Below are positions 26,621-35,567 of a DNA stretch of 64,000 nucleotides, piece by piece. Under the pieces are notes generated by a model, which did not search any database, was not told the origin of the DNA, and worked only from the letters and a program-made list of their open reading frames with translations. A program made the position numbers and the translations under genes. Location: NCBI RefSeq assembly GCF_013410875.1, contig NZ_JACCCU010000001.1, forward strand, positions 1,860,001 to 1,924,000, given 5' to 3'. The DNA is from Tunturiibacter empetritectus. Lineage in GTDB: Bacteria > Acidobacteriota > Terriglobia > Terriglobales > Acidobacteriaceae. Numbering within the stretch: position 1 is the first letter of the stretch; the number at the start of each line of letters is the position of its first letter.

Positions 26621-27095
26621 GGGCTGCTTTGGACGGTATCACGGTTGGGAGGGATGAAGTAGAGGACGCGGGCGAGAGCAGCTGTTGGTAAGGGCAGGGG
26701 GTTGATATACTTACCGTATCGTATCCAGATACTCACTTTTGGGAATGTAGTTTTACTGAAGATGTTGGGAACGAAGCGGGCGATGAGTGCGTATCTGTGC
26801 TGGAACCCCGACAACGTTGATGGTTAGAGCGGTGTTTGGGTTAGCAGGATTTTTCCTAGTGTCGTGGCATAGGTGCCTTCGCATGTCTGTGGCTGTCATT
26901 TAAGAGTCGTTGGGAAGGTGCTGCGCGTCTGAATAAGAATTGCAAAATCTGGTTGTGAGGCTGAACCCCTCGTGTGGTTGAGCGGGGTTGGGAGAGCTGT
27001 TGAGTCACCGGGAGTTCGGTGAAGTTGATTATTCCGGTGTAGGGCGTTGCCGGTAGAGCGTCGAGAAGCTTCAGGAAAGAGTTGGAGAGCGAATC
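26621..27095. other. 475-base stretch without a gene between divergent genes
   Basis: This is the divergent upstream region of truA (minus) and the TolC-like gene (plus). It has AT-richer patches at 26700-26760 and 26830-26950, where promoters would be expected, but no -35/-10 pair stands out. A GGAG at 27083 serves the TolC-like start. Confidence 0.5.
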
Positions 27096-29243
27096 GTGAG
27101 ATTAAAGGATATGCAGGGGGCGGCGAGCATTGCACTGCTGCTGATGAGTCTGTGCACACAGCCGAGCTTGGGGCAGGAGCAGACGCAGTCGAACCCAACC
27201 AGTGCGACCAGGCCGGCAGCGCCGCAAGCGGTGGCCAACGACACGACGGGACAGGCGGGATTGCCGCAGGCTCCTGATCCGAAGCCGACCGAGCCGTTGT
27301 TTTTGCGCGATACGAGCCGCGACTATACGAAGCCGAAGAGCCATATCTGGAATCCGATCGCTCCGTATACTGCGATTCAGGTTCCGACCTTCCAGATGGG
27401 GAACACGACGCTGGGAAGTTTGCTGAAGGATGGGAAGATCTATCTGAGCCTGGCGGATGCGGTGACGCTGGCTCTGCAGAATAACTACGATATTGCGATC
27501 TCGCGGATCAATCTTGATATTGCGGATACAGATCTGCTGCGGGCACGCGCGGGATCTTCACTGCGCGGCGTTTCGACGGGTCTGCTGACGAATACGATTG
27601 GCGGAACGACGACGACGATTACGACGGGCGGCGGACCGGGAGCGACGTCGCAGGGCGTGGGCGGCGGCGGTACCGGTGTAGGTGGAATCGTTGTGAGCAC
27701 GAACGGCGGCGGGCCGGTTCCGGAGAATCTGGATCCGGTGCTGACGGGGCAGCTGGAGTATGAGGCGTCAACGCAGCCGCAGTTGAATACGCTGTTCAGC
27801 GGTGGGTTGTCGGTGTTGACGACGGATACGGCGACTTACAACTTCGGCTATGCGCAGGGATTTCTTACCGGCACGCAGTTGACGGTGGGGTTCAACAATA
27901 CGCGCGTGACGACGGATAATCCTTTCAGCAACTACAGCCCTTCGTTGACGACGAGTTTCAAAGCGACGGCGACGCAGCACCTGCTGCAGGGTTTTGGCTG
28001 GGGCGTGAATGGCCGGTTTATCCTGCAGGCCAAGAACGACCGGCGGATTACGGACTCGGCGTTTCGTCAGCAGCTTCTCTACACGGTAAATCAGGTGGAG
28101 AACATCTACTGGGCTTTGGTGAGCGCGTATGAAGATGAGCAGGCGAAGGAGCGTCAACTGACGCAGTCGTCGCAACTGACCTCGGACAACCGGAAGCAGT
28201 TGGAGATTGGCACGCTGGCGCCGCTGGATGTGGTGAACTCAGACAGCGCGGTGGCGAGCGACAAGCAGGCGCTGGTGGCGTCGAAGACGAACCTTGAGTA
28301 TCAGCAGCTGCTGATGAAGCAGGCGATTTTGCGGAATCTTAACGATCCGCAGATGTCGCAGGCTCCGGTGATTCCGACTGACCGGGTGGCGCTGGATCGA
28401 TTGCCTGAGGAGGATCTGCAGGTCGAGGATCTGGTGAAGCAGGCGTATGCGAACAACCCGCAGATTGAGCAGGCGGTGTTGAATATGAAGAATAACGAGA
28501 TCACGATCAAGGCGTTCAAGAATGGATTGCTGCCGATTGTCGATGCGTATGCGTTCTATGGCGGGAGCGCTCTGGGTGGTGCTCAGAACCCGAATGCCGT
28601 CAACTTCAACTCCACTGCTCCTCCGCCCAATAACAAGTATCCTCCTGGAACGTTTCCTTCGGTTGGGTATGGCGATGTGTTTCAGAACACGTTCAACAAC
28701 AACGCTCCGGATAAGGGTGTTGGCGTGAACATGACGATTCCGCTGCGGAACCGGCAGGCGCAGGCGGATCAGGCGCGGTCGCAGATGGAGTACCGGCAGT
28801 CGCAGATGCGGTTGCAGCAGCTTTACACGCTGATTCGGATTCAGGTGACGAACCAGCAGTATGCGTTGACCAACGACCGGGCGCAGGTGCAGGCGGCGCA
28901 GGCGGCGAGAGACTTCGCGGCGCAGAGCCTGGATGCGGAACAGAAGAAGTATAAGCTGGGAGCATCGACCACTGCGAATGTGCTGCAGCAGGGCAGAAAT
29001 CTGGCGACGGGGGAGAACAACCTGATCTCCGCTACGGCAGCGTATGCGAGAGACCGGGCGCAACTGTTCCAGCTTCTGGCGAACACTCTGGATCGTTATG
29101 GGATCAGTATCGAAGCTGCGGCGCAGGCGGTTGGAGGCGCGGGAATGCCGACGCCGGTGATTCCTGGGCTGACGGCTCCGAAGGCTCCTGAGCCGCCGAA
29201 GCCGATTGATGTAAATCCTGGTGCTGCTCCGCCGCAGCAGTAG
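27096..29243 (+). CDS. TolC-family outer membrane efflux protein
   Basis: A 715-residue outer-membrane channel of the OEP/TolC type, the exit duct of efflux or type I secretion systems. A signal peptide (about 1-26) is followed by a Pro-rich stretch. The first OEP repeat starts near SLADAVTLALQNNYDIAISR. It contains a Gly/Thr-rich insertion (about residues 165-205) and a beta-barrel segment. The second repeat has EDLVKQAYANNPQIEQAVLN, and long helices follow. The C-terminus is Pro-rich. It starts at GTG with GGAG nine bases upstream. No inner-membrane pump or adaptor gene is adjacent, so the partner is unknown. It is long for TolC (~450-500). Confidence 0.88.
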   Translation: MRLKDMQGAASIALLLMSLCTQPSLGQEQTQSNPTSATRPAAPQAVANDTTGQAGLPQAPDPKPTEPLFLRDTSRDYTKPKSHIWNPIAPYTAIQVPTFQMGNTTLGSLLKDGKIYLSLADAVTLALQNNYDIAISRINLDIADTDLLRARAGSSLRGVSTGLLTNTIGGTTTTITTGGGPGATSQGVGGGGTGVGGIVVSTNGGGPVPENLDPVLTGQLEYEASTQPQLNTLFSGGLSVLTTDTATYNFGYAQGFLTGTQLTVGFNNTRVTTDNPFSNYSPSLTTSFKATATQHLLQGFGWGVNGRFILQAKNDRRITDSAFRQQLLYTVNQVENIYWALVSAYEDEQAKERQLTQSSQLTSDNRKQLEIGTLAPLDVVNSDSAVASDKQALVASKTNLEYQQLLMKQAILRNLNDPQMSQAPVIPTDRVALDRLPEEDLQVEDLVKQAYANNPQIEQAVLNMKNNEITIKAFKNGLLPIVDAYAFYGGSALGGAQNPNAVNFNSTAPPPNNKYPPGTFPSVGYGDVFQNTFNNNAPDKGVGVNMTIPLRNRQAQADQARSQMEYRQSQMRLQQLYTLIRIQVTNQQYALTNDRAQVQAAQAARDFAAQSLDAEQKKYKLGASTTANVLQQGRNLATGENNLISATAAYARDRAQLFQLLANTLDRYGISIEAAAQAVGGAGMPTPVIPGLTAPKAPEPPKPIDVNPGAAPPQQ

Positions 29244-29261
29244 CAAGGGATGATTTGATGG

Positions 29262-29296
29262 AGGGCTCGGGCTTTGGCTCGGGCCCTTTTTGTTTT
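29262..29296 (+). terminator. Rho-independent terminator after the TolC-like gene
   Basis: An 11-pair stem (two G-T pairs) with arms AGGGCTCGGGC and GCTCGGGCCCT around a short T-rich loop, followed by TTTTGTTTTTG-like sequence. It starts 18 bases after the stop codon. Confidence 0.9.
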
Positions 29297-29729
29297 TGAG
29301 TGGGTGCAAGACTGCTACAAAGCAGGCTTTCAGGGCGGCGAACATTGTGCTTTCCCACCCATCGCAGAGAACGCGATGGATGGGGCACCCGGCTGTTTGC
29401 GAGTGCGAGCGGCGGATTCGTCCGCTTCGCTGCGGAATAAAAACAAAAGAGCAGGCAACGGCAAAGGCAAACGCAACGGGCAAGGCAAAGGCAAATGAGG
29501 GGGTTCTTCGCTGCGCTCAGAATGACGGGCTCTGTTCGTGATCGTGATGACGAGCAACCCCTTTGGTCGAGATGACGGTGCTTTTTTGGGTGATGAGAGG
29601 CTAAAGCGGATTTGCTATTGGTGCGTAGGAAGACAACCGCAGATTCCCTTCGGGAATGACAAACCAAAGGTTCGGAATGACGAACAAGGTATGAGGTTGG
29701 GGACCGCGTTTGAACTAGACTGGAGGTCT
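29297..29729. other. Repeat-rich intergenic stretch
   Basis: There is no supported gene. It contains a hairpin CCATCGC/GCGATGG (29359-29379), a run of degenerate GGCAAA/GGCAAC hexamers (about 29452-29497), the short repeat TTCGCTGCGCTCAGAATGAC (29506-29525) and a small palindrome CCCTTCGGG near 29645. The coding frame of the next gene is open back to 29538, but that part reads across these repeats. Confidence 0.55.
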
Positions 29730-31952
29730 ATGAGTCATAAAGCGGCGAGTAACGATCCGACTGTGAGCAACGAACCGGTGGCGAGTGAGGAAGCGGCGGG
29801 GATTCACGCGCAGGGTGATGGGCACTTGAACTCTTTGGCGAGTGCGGCTTCGGCTTATCTGCGGTCGGCGATGCATCAGCCGGTGGAGTGGCAGGAGTGG
29901 GGCGAGGCGGCGTTCGAGAAGGCGAAGGTAGAGGATAAGCCGATCCTGCTGGATATCGGCGCGGTGTGGTGCCACTGGTGTCATGTGATGGATCGGGAGT
30001 CGTATGAGAGTGCGGCTACGGCGAAGATCATCAACGACCACTTTGTTGCGGTGAAGGTGGATCGGGATGAGCGGCCGGATGTGGATACGCGGTACCAGGC
30101 GGCGGTGTCTGCGATCAGCGGGCAGGGTGGTTGGCCGTTGACTGCGTTTCTGACTCCGGAGGGGAAGCCTTACTTTGGGGGGACTTATTTTCCGCCGGCG
30201 GATCAGCATGGACGGCCGGGGTTTCAGCGGGTGCTGCTGACGATGGCGGAGGCGTTTCAGAATCGGCGGGATGAGGTAAATGAGTCGGCTGGAAGCGTGA
30301 TGGCGGCGATTGAGCATAACGAATCGTTTATGGGGAGGGCAGGGAATCCGGGGCCGGAGCTGGTGGCGAAGCTGGTGGGGTCGGCGCTGAAGCAGTTTGA
30401 TTCGCGGTCGGGCGGGTTTGGGTCACAGCCGAAGTTTCCTCACTCGGGGGCGATCGATCTGCTGCTGGATGTGGCGTCGCGCGTGTCGGCCGGCGGGATG
30501 GAGAATGTGAGCGAGGCGGCGAAGACTGCGGCGATGGTGACGCTGCAGAAGATGTCGAGGGGTGGGATCTATGACCATCTGGCGGGGGGATTTCATCGCT
30601 ACTCGGTGGATGAGCGGTGGGTGGTGCCGCACTTCGAGAAGATGTCGTATGACAACAGCGAGCTGCTGAAAAACTATGTGCATGCGTTCCAGACGTTTGT
30701 GGAGCCGGAGGCGGCACGGGTGGCGCGGGAGATGATTGGGTGGATCGACGAGTGGCTGAGCGACCGGGAGCGCGGCGGGTTTTATGCTTCGCAGGATGCG
30801 GACTTTTCGCTCGAGGATGACGGCGACTACTTTACGTGGACGCGCGATGAGGCCGCTGAGGCGCTGACTGCTGAGGAACTGGCAGTGGCGAGCGCTTACT
30901 ACGATATTGGCGAGATCGGCGATATGCACCACAACCCGGCGAAGAATGTTCTGCATGTTCGAGGGACGCTGGAGGGTGTGGCAAAGGCGAATGGGATTAC
31001 GGTGGAGGTCGCGAAGGAGCGGCTGGCTGCTGCCAAGGAGAAGCTGTATGCGGCGCGGCTGAGGCGGCCTACTCCTTATGTGGATAAGACGATCTATGTG
31101 GGCTGGAATGGGATGATGATCTCGGCGTACCTGGAGGCGGGGCGGGTGCTGGATATGCCGGAGGTGCGGGCGTTTGCGCTGAAGTCTCTGGACCGGGTGC
31201 TGGCGGAGGCGTGGGAGGCCAAGGCTGGCGTGGCGCATGTGGTCGCTTATGGCGAACAAGGCGGGAAGGGAGTGCGGGTGGCTGGGGTGCTTGAGGACTA
31301 TGTGTTCCTGGGGCATGCGGCGCTGGATGCGTGGGAACTGACTGGGGAGATGCGGTACTACACGGCTGCCGAAGCGATTATGGAGAGTGCGCTGTTGAAG
31401 TTCTATGATCCGGTTGGGTGCGCGTTCTTCGATACGGAGAGTGTTGTGGAGGGTGAGACGCGGCTTGGTGCTCTGGTGACGCGGAGGAAGCCGTTGCAGG
31501 ACTCTCCTACACCTGCGGGTAACTCTGTTGGAGCGGCGTTGCTGCTGCGGCTGGAGGCTTTGAATGGGCGGGAGGACTATGCGGTGAAGGCTCTGGAGAC
31601 GCTCGAGATCTTTGCGGGCGTGGTGGAGCACTTTGGGCTGTATGCCGCGAGCTATGGGCTGGCGCTGCAGAGGATGGTGGTGCGGGCGGTGGAGGTTTGC
31701 GTGATTGGGGATGATGCCGCGGCGAGGAGGCTTGAGGCGGTGGCGCTGGCTCGGTATGCAGTGAATAAGAGCGTGATCCGGTTGCGGAGAGATCAGCTGG
31801 GGGCGCTGCCTCCGGCGCTGGCGGAGACTCTGCCGCATCTGCCGGGGCTTGAGGGGGAGGGGAGCTTTGCGGTGGTTTGTAGCGGCAAGGGTTGCCTGCC
31901 TCCGGTTTCTACCGCGGATGAGTTGATTGAGGCTATGAATAAGGCTTTGTGA
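29730..31952 (+). CDS. YyaL/SSP411-like thioredoxin-domain protein (DUF255)
   Basis: A 740-residue protein with an N-terminal thioredoxin-like domain (about residues 35-200) and a C-terminal (alpha/alpha)6-barrel like glycoside-hydrolase/N-acylglucosamine epimerase folds. The redox motif is C81-H-W-C84 in GAVWCHWCHVMDRESYESA. Family hallmarks are VDRDERPDVDTRYQAAVSAI, GGWPLTAFLTPEGKPYFGGT, GGIYDHLAGGFHRYSVDERW and VPHFEKMSYDN. The ATG at 29730 is preceded by GGAGG. The biochemical role of this widespread family is not settled. It is followed by a structured repeat (31966) instead of a simple terminator. Confidence 0.9.
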   Translation: MSHKAASNDPTVSNEPVASEEAAGIHAQGDGHLNSLASAASAYLRSAMHQPVEWQEWGEAAFEKAKVEDKPILLDIGAVWCHWCHVMDRESYESAATAKIINDHFVAVKVDRDERPDVDTRYQAAVSAISGQGGWPLTAFLTPEGKPYFGGTYFPPADQHGRPGFQRVLLTMAEAFQNRRDEVNESAGSVMAAIEHNESFMGRAGNPGPELVAKLVGSALKQFDSRSGGFGSQPKFPHSGAIDLLLDVASRVSAGGMENVSEAAKTAAMVTLQKMSRGGIYDHLAGGFHRYSVDERWVVPHFEKMSYDNSELLKNYVHAFQTFVEPEAARVAREMIGWIDEWLSDRERGGFYASQDADFSLEDDGDYFTWTRDEAAEALTAEELAVASAYYDIGEIGDMHHNPAKNVLHVRGTLEGVAKANGITVEVAKERLAAAKEKLYAARLRRPTPYVDKTIYVGWNGMMISAYLEAGRVLDMPEVRAFALKSLDRVLAEAWEAKAGVAHVVAYGEQGGKGVRVAGVLEDYVFLGHAALDAWELTGEMRYYTAAEAIMESALLKFYDPVGCAFFDTESVVEGETRLGALVTRRKPLQDSPTPAGNSVGAALLLRLEALNGREDYAVKALETLEIFAGVVEHFGLYAASYGLALQRMVVRAVEVCVIGDDAAARRLEAVALARYAVNKSVIRLRRDQLGALPPALAETLPHLPGLEGEGSFAVVCSGKGCLPPVSTADELIEAMNKAL

Positions 31953-31965
31953 GGGTGTAAGGGTT

Positions 31966-32048
31966 GTCCTGCCGGACTGGCTCGCTGCGCGCGAGGCGGT
32001 CACTTCGTGACTTGTATACCGCTTCGCGTGATTCTCCCGTTGGTCGGA
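31966..32048 (+). repeat. Post-stop structured repeat, copy A
   Basis: Starts 14 bases after the stop at 31952 with GTCCTGCCGGACTGGC and ends CTCCCGTTGGTCGGA. Internal stems are CTCGC/GCGAG (31981-31985 with 31991-31995) and GTCAC/GTGAC (31999-32003 with 32007-32011). The two ends can pair with each other. The same layout recurs at 33468, 33656 (inverted) and 40242. Confidence 0.8.
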
Positions 32049-32056
32049 TTGATTTG

Positions 32057-32989
32057 CTAGCTACCTATTAGAGGCTGCTGTAAGGGTGGGCCTGTTGGGT
32101 TTGGCGCTCGGAGGATGAGCATGTTCGCGGGGTCGTTGCCTAACGGGATGCCCTCTTTTTCGAAGGTGAGGATGATGCGGCGGCGCAGTTCGCGGAGGAC
32201 GGCATCTCTCTGGTTGGCGCGGACACGGAGCTGGATGGGATAGGTGACCTCGCGGCCGTTGATCTTGTCGACACCGAGGACGACCGGGTCGGCGATGGCA
32301 ATGTCTTTGAAGGCTGAGTCCTGGCGAACCTGCTCGGCCAGGGCTGTGAGGACGGCAATGACTTTGTCGGGATTGGCGCTGGCGTCCACACTGACGGGAA
32401 GGGTGGCGACGGCGTAGTCGCGGGAGAAGTTGGCGACGTTGGCGATCTGGCTGTTGGGGATGATGTAGAGGGTGCCGTCGGCATCGCGGACGCGGGTGCT
32501 GCGCAGGGAGAGATCTTCGACGGTGCCCTTGAGTCCGGCGAGAGCGACGACTTCGCCTACGTTGTACTGGTCCTCGATGAGGATGAAGATGCCGGTGAGC
32601 ATGTCCTTGAAGATGGACTGCGCGCCGAGGCCTATGCCGACGCCAACGATGCCGGCTGAGGCGAGGATGGGCTGGTAGGGGATGTCGAAGATGTTGAGCA
32701 GTTGCAGGAAGGCGATGAAGCCGAGGACGCCGTAGGAGGTGGCACGCACGATGGAGGCTATGGTGCGGAGCTGGGCGGCGCGGTGGAAGTTGCCCACCTG
32801 GTGGTCGGCGCGGGTACGCATTTTTTTGACGAAGAGGAGAACGACGCGCTGGAGGACGAAGAGGACCAGAAGGACGACGACGATCTTGGGCAGCTTATTC
32901 TGCAGGAAGAGGATGATGTCCTGGTGCCAGTCGCGTTCGATGACCTGGAGGATTCGCTCGTCTTGCGGGGGAACTACCAGAAGGAGCAT
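32057..32989 (-). CDS. MscS-family mechanosensitive ion channel
   Basis: A 310-residue small-conductance mechanosensitive channel. Hydrophobic segments are at about 29-52, 82-103 and the pore helix near 105-135 (ILASAGIVGVGIGLGAQSIF, then KDMLTGIFILIEDQYNVGE). The beta domain follows with VEDLSLRSTRVRDADGTLYI and IPNSQIANVANFSRDY, then an alpha/beta cytoplasmic domain. It protects against hypo-osmotic shock by opening under membrane tension. Its stop faces that of the YyaL-like gene, with a structured repeat between. Confidence 0.92.
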   Translation of the reverse strand: MLLLVVPPQDERILQVIERDWHQDIILFLQNKLPKIVVVLLVLFVLQRVVLLFVKKMRTRADHQVGNFHRAAQLRTIASIVRATSYGVLGFIAFLQLLNIFDIPYQPILASAGIVGVGIGLGAQSIFKDMLTGIFILIEDQYNVGEVVALAGLKGTVEDLSLRSTRVRDADGTLYIIPNSQIANVANFSRDYAVATLPVSVDASANPDKVIAVLTALAEQVRQDSAFKDIAIADPVVLGVDKINGREVTYPIQLRVRANQRDAVLRELRRRIILTFEKEGIPLGNDPANMLILRAPNPTGPPLQQPLIGS

Positions 32990-33105
32990 GATTACGGCGT
33001 CTCGCTTTCGAAAAAGAATACTGTGAACAGAATGCGTCAGGTGTTTGTAAGATGCAATTCAGGCAGGGGATGTGGGGTGGCGACGGGACGTGATGGGAGG
33101 GTGCT

Positions 33106-33468
33106 ATGCGGATGCTTCGAGTGGCGATGATGGGGGTGGTGTTGATGATGGGCGTGTCGGGACGGGTGAGCGGGGGAGAGCCTAAGCAGTTTACACCGCC
33201 GCCACAGCGCTTCCCGGGACAGGGGCATCAGCCGGACGATATGAGTCCGAATATTGATTCGCGTCGTGCGGAGCAGCAGGAGGAGGTTAGGAGCACGGAG
33301 CGGCAGAAGCGGTTGGTGGCGGATACGGATAAGCTGCTGGCGCTGGCGACGGATCTGAAGCAGCAGGTGGATAAGACGAACAAGAATATTCTTTCGGTTG
33401 ATGTGATTAAGAAGGCGGATGAGATTGAGAAGCTGGCCCATAGCGTGAAGGAGCGGATGAAGGGCTAG
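33106..33468 (+). CDS. Small secreted helical protein of unknown function
   Basis: A 120-residue protein with a signal peptide (about residues 1-23, ending GRVSGG), a short Pro/Gln-rich linker, and a charged helical region (ERQKRLVADTDKLLALATDL, then KQQVDKTNKNILSVDVIKKA) that probably forms a coiled coil. I do not recognise the family. GGGAGGG lies just before the ATG. The last base of its TAG is the first base of repeat copy B. Confidence 0.7.
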   Translation: MRMLRVAMMGVVLMMGVSGRVSGGEPKQFTPPPQRFPGQGHQPDDMSPNIDSRRAEQQEEVRSTERQKRLVADTDKLLALATDLKQQVDKTNKNILSVDVIKKADEIEKLAHSVKERMKG

Positions 33469-33550
33469 TCCTGCCGGACGGGCCCACTGCGCGTGGGGCG
33501 GGCGTTCACACGCCTTTTTAAAGCTTCGCGTGGTCCTCCCGTTGGTCGGA
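33468..33550 (+). repeat. Post-stop structured repeat, copy B
   Basis: Begins at the last base of the preceding stop codon with GTCCTGCCGGACGGGCC and ends CTCCCGTTGGTCGGA. Stems are CCCAC/GTGGG (33483-33487 with 33493-33497) and GGCGT/ACGCC (33501-33505 with 33510-33514). The second stem is followed by five T, so this copy has the form of an intrinsic terminator. Confidence 0.8.
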
Positions 33551-33600
33551 AGCTGACTGCTGAGCAACGCGAAGCCCAACACTGCTGACTCACCCAAATA

Positions 33601-33656
33601 AGGTACACACGCCACGAAGTGGCCGCGCTCCGCGCAGGAGGCCCGTCCGGCAGGAC
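33601..33656 (-). repeat. Post-stop structured repeat, copy C (inverted, shorter)
   Basis: Read on the minus strand it starts GTCCTGCCGGACGGGCC at 33656, three bases from the stop of the subtilisin gene. Stems are CTCC/GGAG and GCCAC/GTGGC. Similarity fades after GTGTGTACC. Its first 17 bases are the exact complement of the first 17 of copy B. Confidence 0.75.
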
Positions 33657-33659
33657 AGT

Positions 33660-35405
33660 TTATTGTGCGGTAGGTAGGGAGAGAGCTGCTGCAGCGTTGA
33701 CCAGGGGGATTGAGAGGCCGGGGAGGGTGACGGCTGAGTTTCGCATTGCGGTGACTACGGTTGCGGCGCTCCAGTCCGGGTGGGCTGCGCGGACAAGAGC
33801 GGCGACTCCGGCGACGAGGGGCGCTGAGGCGCTGGTGCCCATGGCCTGAACGTAAGCGGTGTGGCCTAGGTTGAAGCAGCCGTAGCTGTGGGCGGAGTCG
33901 GCGGGGAGGCCGTCGGTTGTGTTGGGGAGGCCGGAGCTGCAGGCACCCAGGATCCAACCGCTGACGCCGGTATCGGGGCCGTCCGGATAGCTGCCACCCG
34001 GTGCGGCGAGGGCGTTGAGGGGAGCTCCATAGTTGGTGTAGTAGGCGAGCGAGACGGGGCCGGGGGTGCAGGTGGCGCCGGGGGTGGTGTTCTGCGCGCA
34101 GGCCGGGTTGGTGGAGGCGGCGATGGCGAGAACGCCGCGAGACTGTGCGGGGAGTTCGACGTAGCGAAGGTTGGAGAGGTCGAGGCCGTCGTTGCCGGCG
34201 GAGGAGACGAGGACAATGTTGGCTTGGGCGGCGGCGTAGGTGATCTGGTTGAATGCGGCGAGGAGGCCGGCTCCGTCTCCCGTGGTCAGGTCGGCTACCG
34301 CGCCGACGGAGAGGGAGATGACATCGGCGCGGTTGGTGACGGCGTCTTCGATGCCTTTCATAACCCAACTGAGGAGCCCGCTGGCTTCGCCGGCTTCGCA
34401 CAGGTCGGCGGGGTTGGTGTCGCCGGTGATGGAGATGGGCATCCGCTGGAGGACTTTGATGTTGAGGATGGTGGCGGCGGGGGCTACGCCGATGATCTTG
34501 CCGGTGCCGGGACCAATGGCTCCGGCGGCGAGGGAGGAGGTCCATGTGCCGTGGCCTTGCTGATCCTGTGGACTGCCGTCGTCGCAGGCGCTGGGATAGG
34601 CGCTTTGGTCGACCTCGGTGAGATTGAGGGCGAGGTTGGGGGCGATGTCGGGGTGGGTGGCATCGACGCCGCTGTCGAGGATTGCGATGCGGATGCCTTT
34701 GCCCATGGTGGTGTCCCAGGGGCCGTGCGCGGGTGCGCCGGGGGTGTTGTTTCCGTAGCCGCCGACCTGCTGGACAGCCCATCCCTGGGGGGTGGAGGTG
34801 TAGTAGGTGTCGTAGGTTGGGGATGGTGGCGGAGTAGAGGGGGGTGGCGTTGGGGTGGAGGGCGGCGCCGTGGTGATGGGGCCGTGGGTGGGAAGGCGAC
34901 CTATGGTTGAGGTTGACGGGAGAGATTGTGCTCCGTTGTTGTCGTTCGAGGTTGGTGCGATGGGCTTGAGGCGGATGTGCAGAGCGGAGACGATTCGGTC
35001 GTGGAGGACGTAACTGACATTGGGTTGAGCTGCGAGGAGGCGGAGGGTGGTGGCGTCGTCCTGTGAGGCGGGAGACTGGACGGCTGCGATGCCGAGGTGC
35101 TCGTTGCGCTGGGTGAGGCGGGTGCCGGCGGAGAGGAGGTGGGCCTCGGCGTCGCCGGGGATGGTGGCGTTGCGATAGAGGACGAGGTAGCGATGGGGAG
35201 CTATGCTGGTGGTGTCGATCTGGGCTATGGCAGCGGGTGGAAGAAGAGGGAGAAAGAGAGCGGCGAGGCGCGAGATACTTCGGCGGAGGTGACGGGTGCG
35301 AGCCTCTGGCGGAGTTGGCTCTGGTGAAGCGATTTTGTGGAAGACGAACACGGAGGCACCTCGTGGTTGTGCTGAGGTATGAATCGGCTGTGCGCGAATT
35401 TGCAT
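33660..35405 (-). CDS. Secreted S8 subtilisin-like serine protease
   Basis: A 581-residue exported protease. The signal sequence lies at about residues 46-62 (RLAALFLPLLPPAAIAQ), preceded by a long N-region. A GTG at 35351 with GAGG upstream is a possible later start. An inhibitor-like prodomain (72-140) and a Pro/Thr-rich linker (147-198) precede the catalytic domain with D244 (ILDSGVDATHPD), H285 (QGHGTWTSSLAAG), oxyanion N405 (SSAGND) and S525 (GTSASAPLVAGVAAL). The serine motif has Ala where most subtilisins have Met. Several Cys (273, 336, 436, 446, 489, 510) suggest disulfides. It probably degrades extracellular protein. Confidence 0.9.
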   Translation of the reverse strand: MQIRAQPIHTSAQPRGASVFVFHKIASPEPTPPEARTRHLRRSISRLAALFLPLLPPAAIAQIDTTSIAPHRYLVLYRNATIPGDAEAHLLSAGTRLTQRNEHLGIAAVQSPASQDDATTLRLLAAQPNVSYVLHDRIVSALHIRLKPIAPTSNDNNGAQSLPSTSTIGRLPTHGPITTAPPSTPTPPPSTPPPSPTYDTYYTSTPQGWAVQQVGGYGNNTPGAPAHGPWDTTMGKGIRIAILDSGVDATHPDIAPNLALNLTEVDQSAYPSACDDGSPQDQQGHGTWTSSLAAGAIGPGTGKIIGVAPAATILNIKVLQRMPISITGDTNPADLCEAGEASGLLSWVMKGIEDAVTNRADVISLSVGAVADLTTGDGAGLLAAFNQITYAAAQANIVLVSSAGNDGLDLSNLRYVELPAQSRGVLAIAASTNPACAQNTTPGATCTPGPVSLAYYTNYGAPLNALAAPGGSYPDGPDTGVSGWILGACSSGLPNTTDGLPADSAHSYGCFNLGHTAYVQAMGTSASAPLVAGVAALVRAAHPDWSAATVVTAMRNSAVTLPGLSIPLVNAAAALSLPTAQ

Positions 35406-35567
35406 TAGTGCCAGTCCGGTTGTGTGCTATTACTTTGGTCTGTCGATTGAGTGAAATCTGACTGATCCTGCTCGATTAGCGGATACGTTGACCCTGTTTG
35501 ATCGCACGTGCTCTAATTGCGCCTTTGTGAAGCGGAGAGAAAGTTTTTGTTCTAAGGAGACCCTTGC

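Noticed and set aside
30423..32003. 526-codon minus-strand frame opposite the YyaL-like gene
   Set aside because: Antisense shadow with Arg/Pro/His bias and no ribosome site.
33037..34782. 581-codon minus-strand frame over the subtilisin and small secreted protein genes
   Set aside because: It overlaps the subtilisin gene in another frame and the translation is Arg/Pro/His repeats; the subtilisin frame has an intact catalytic triad.
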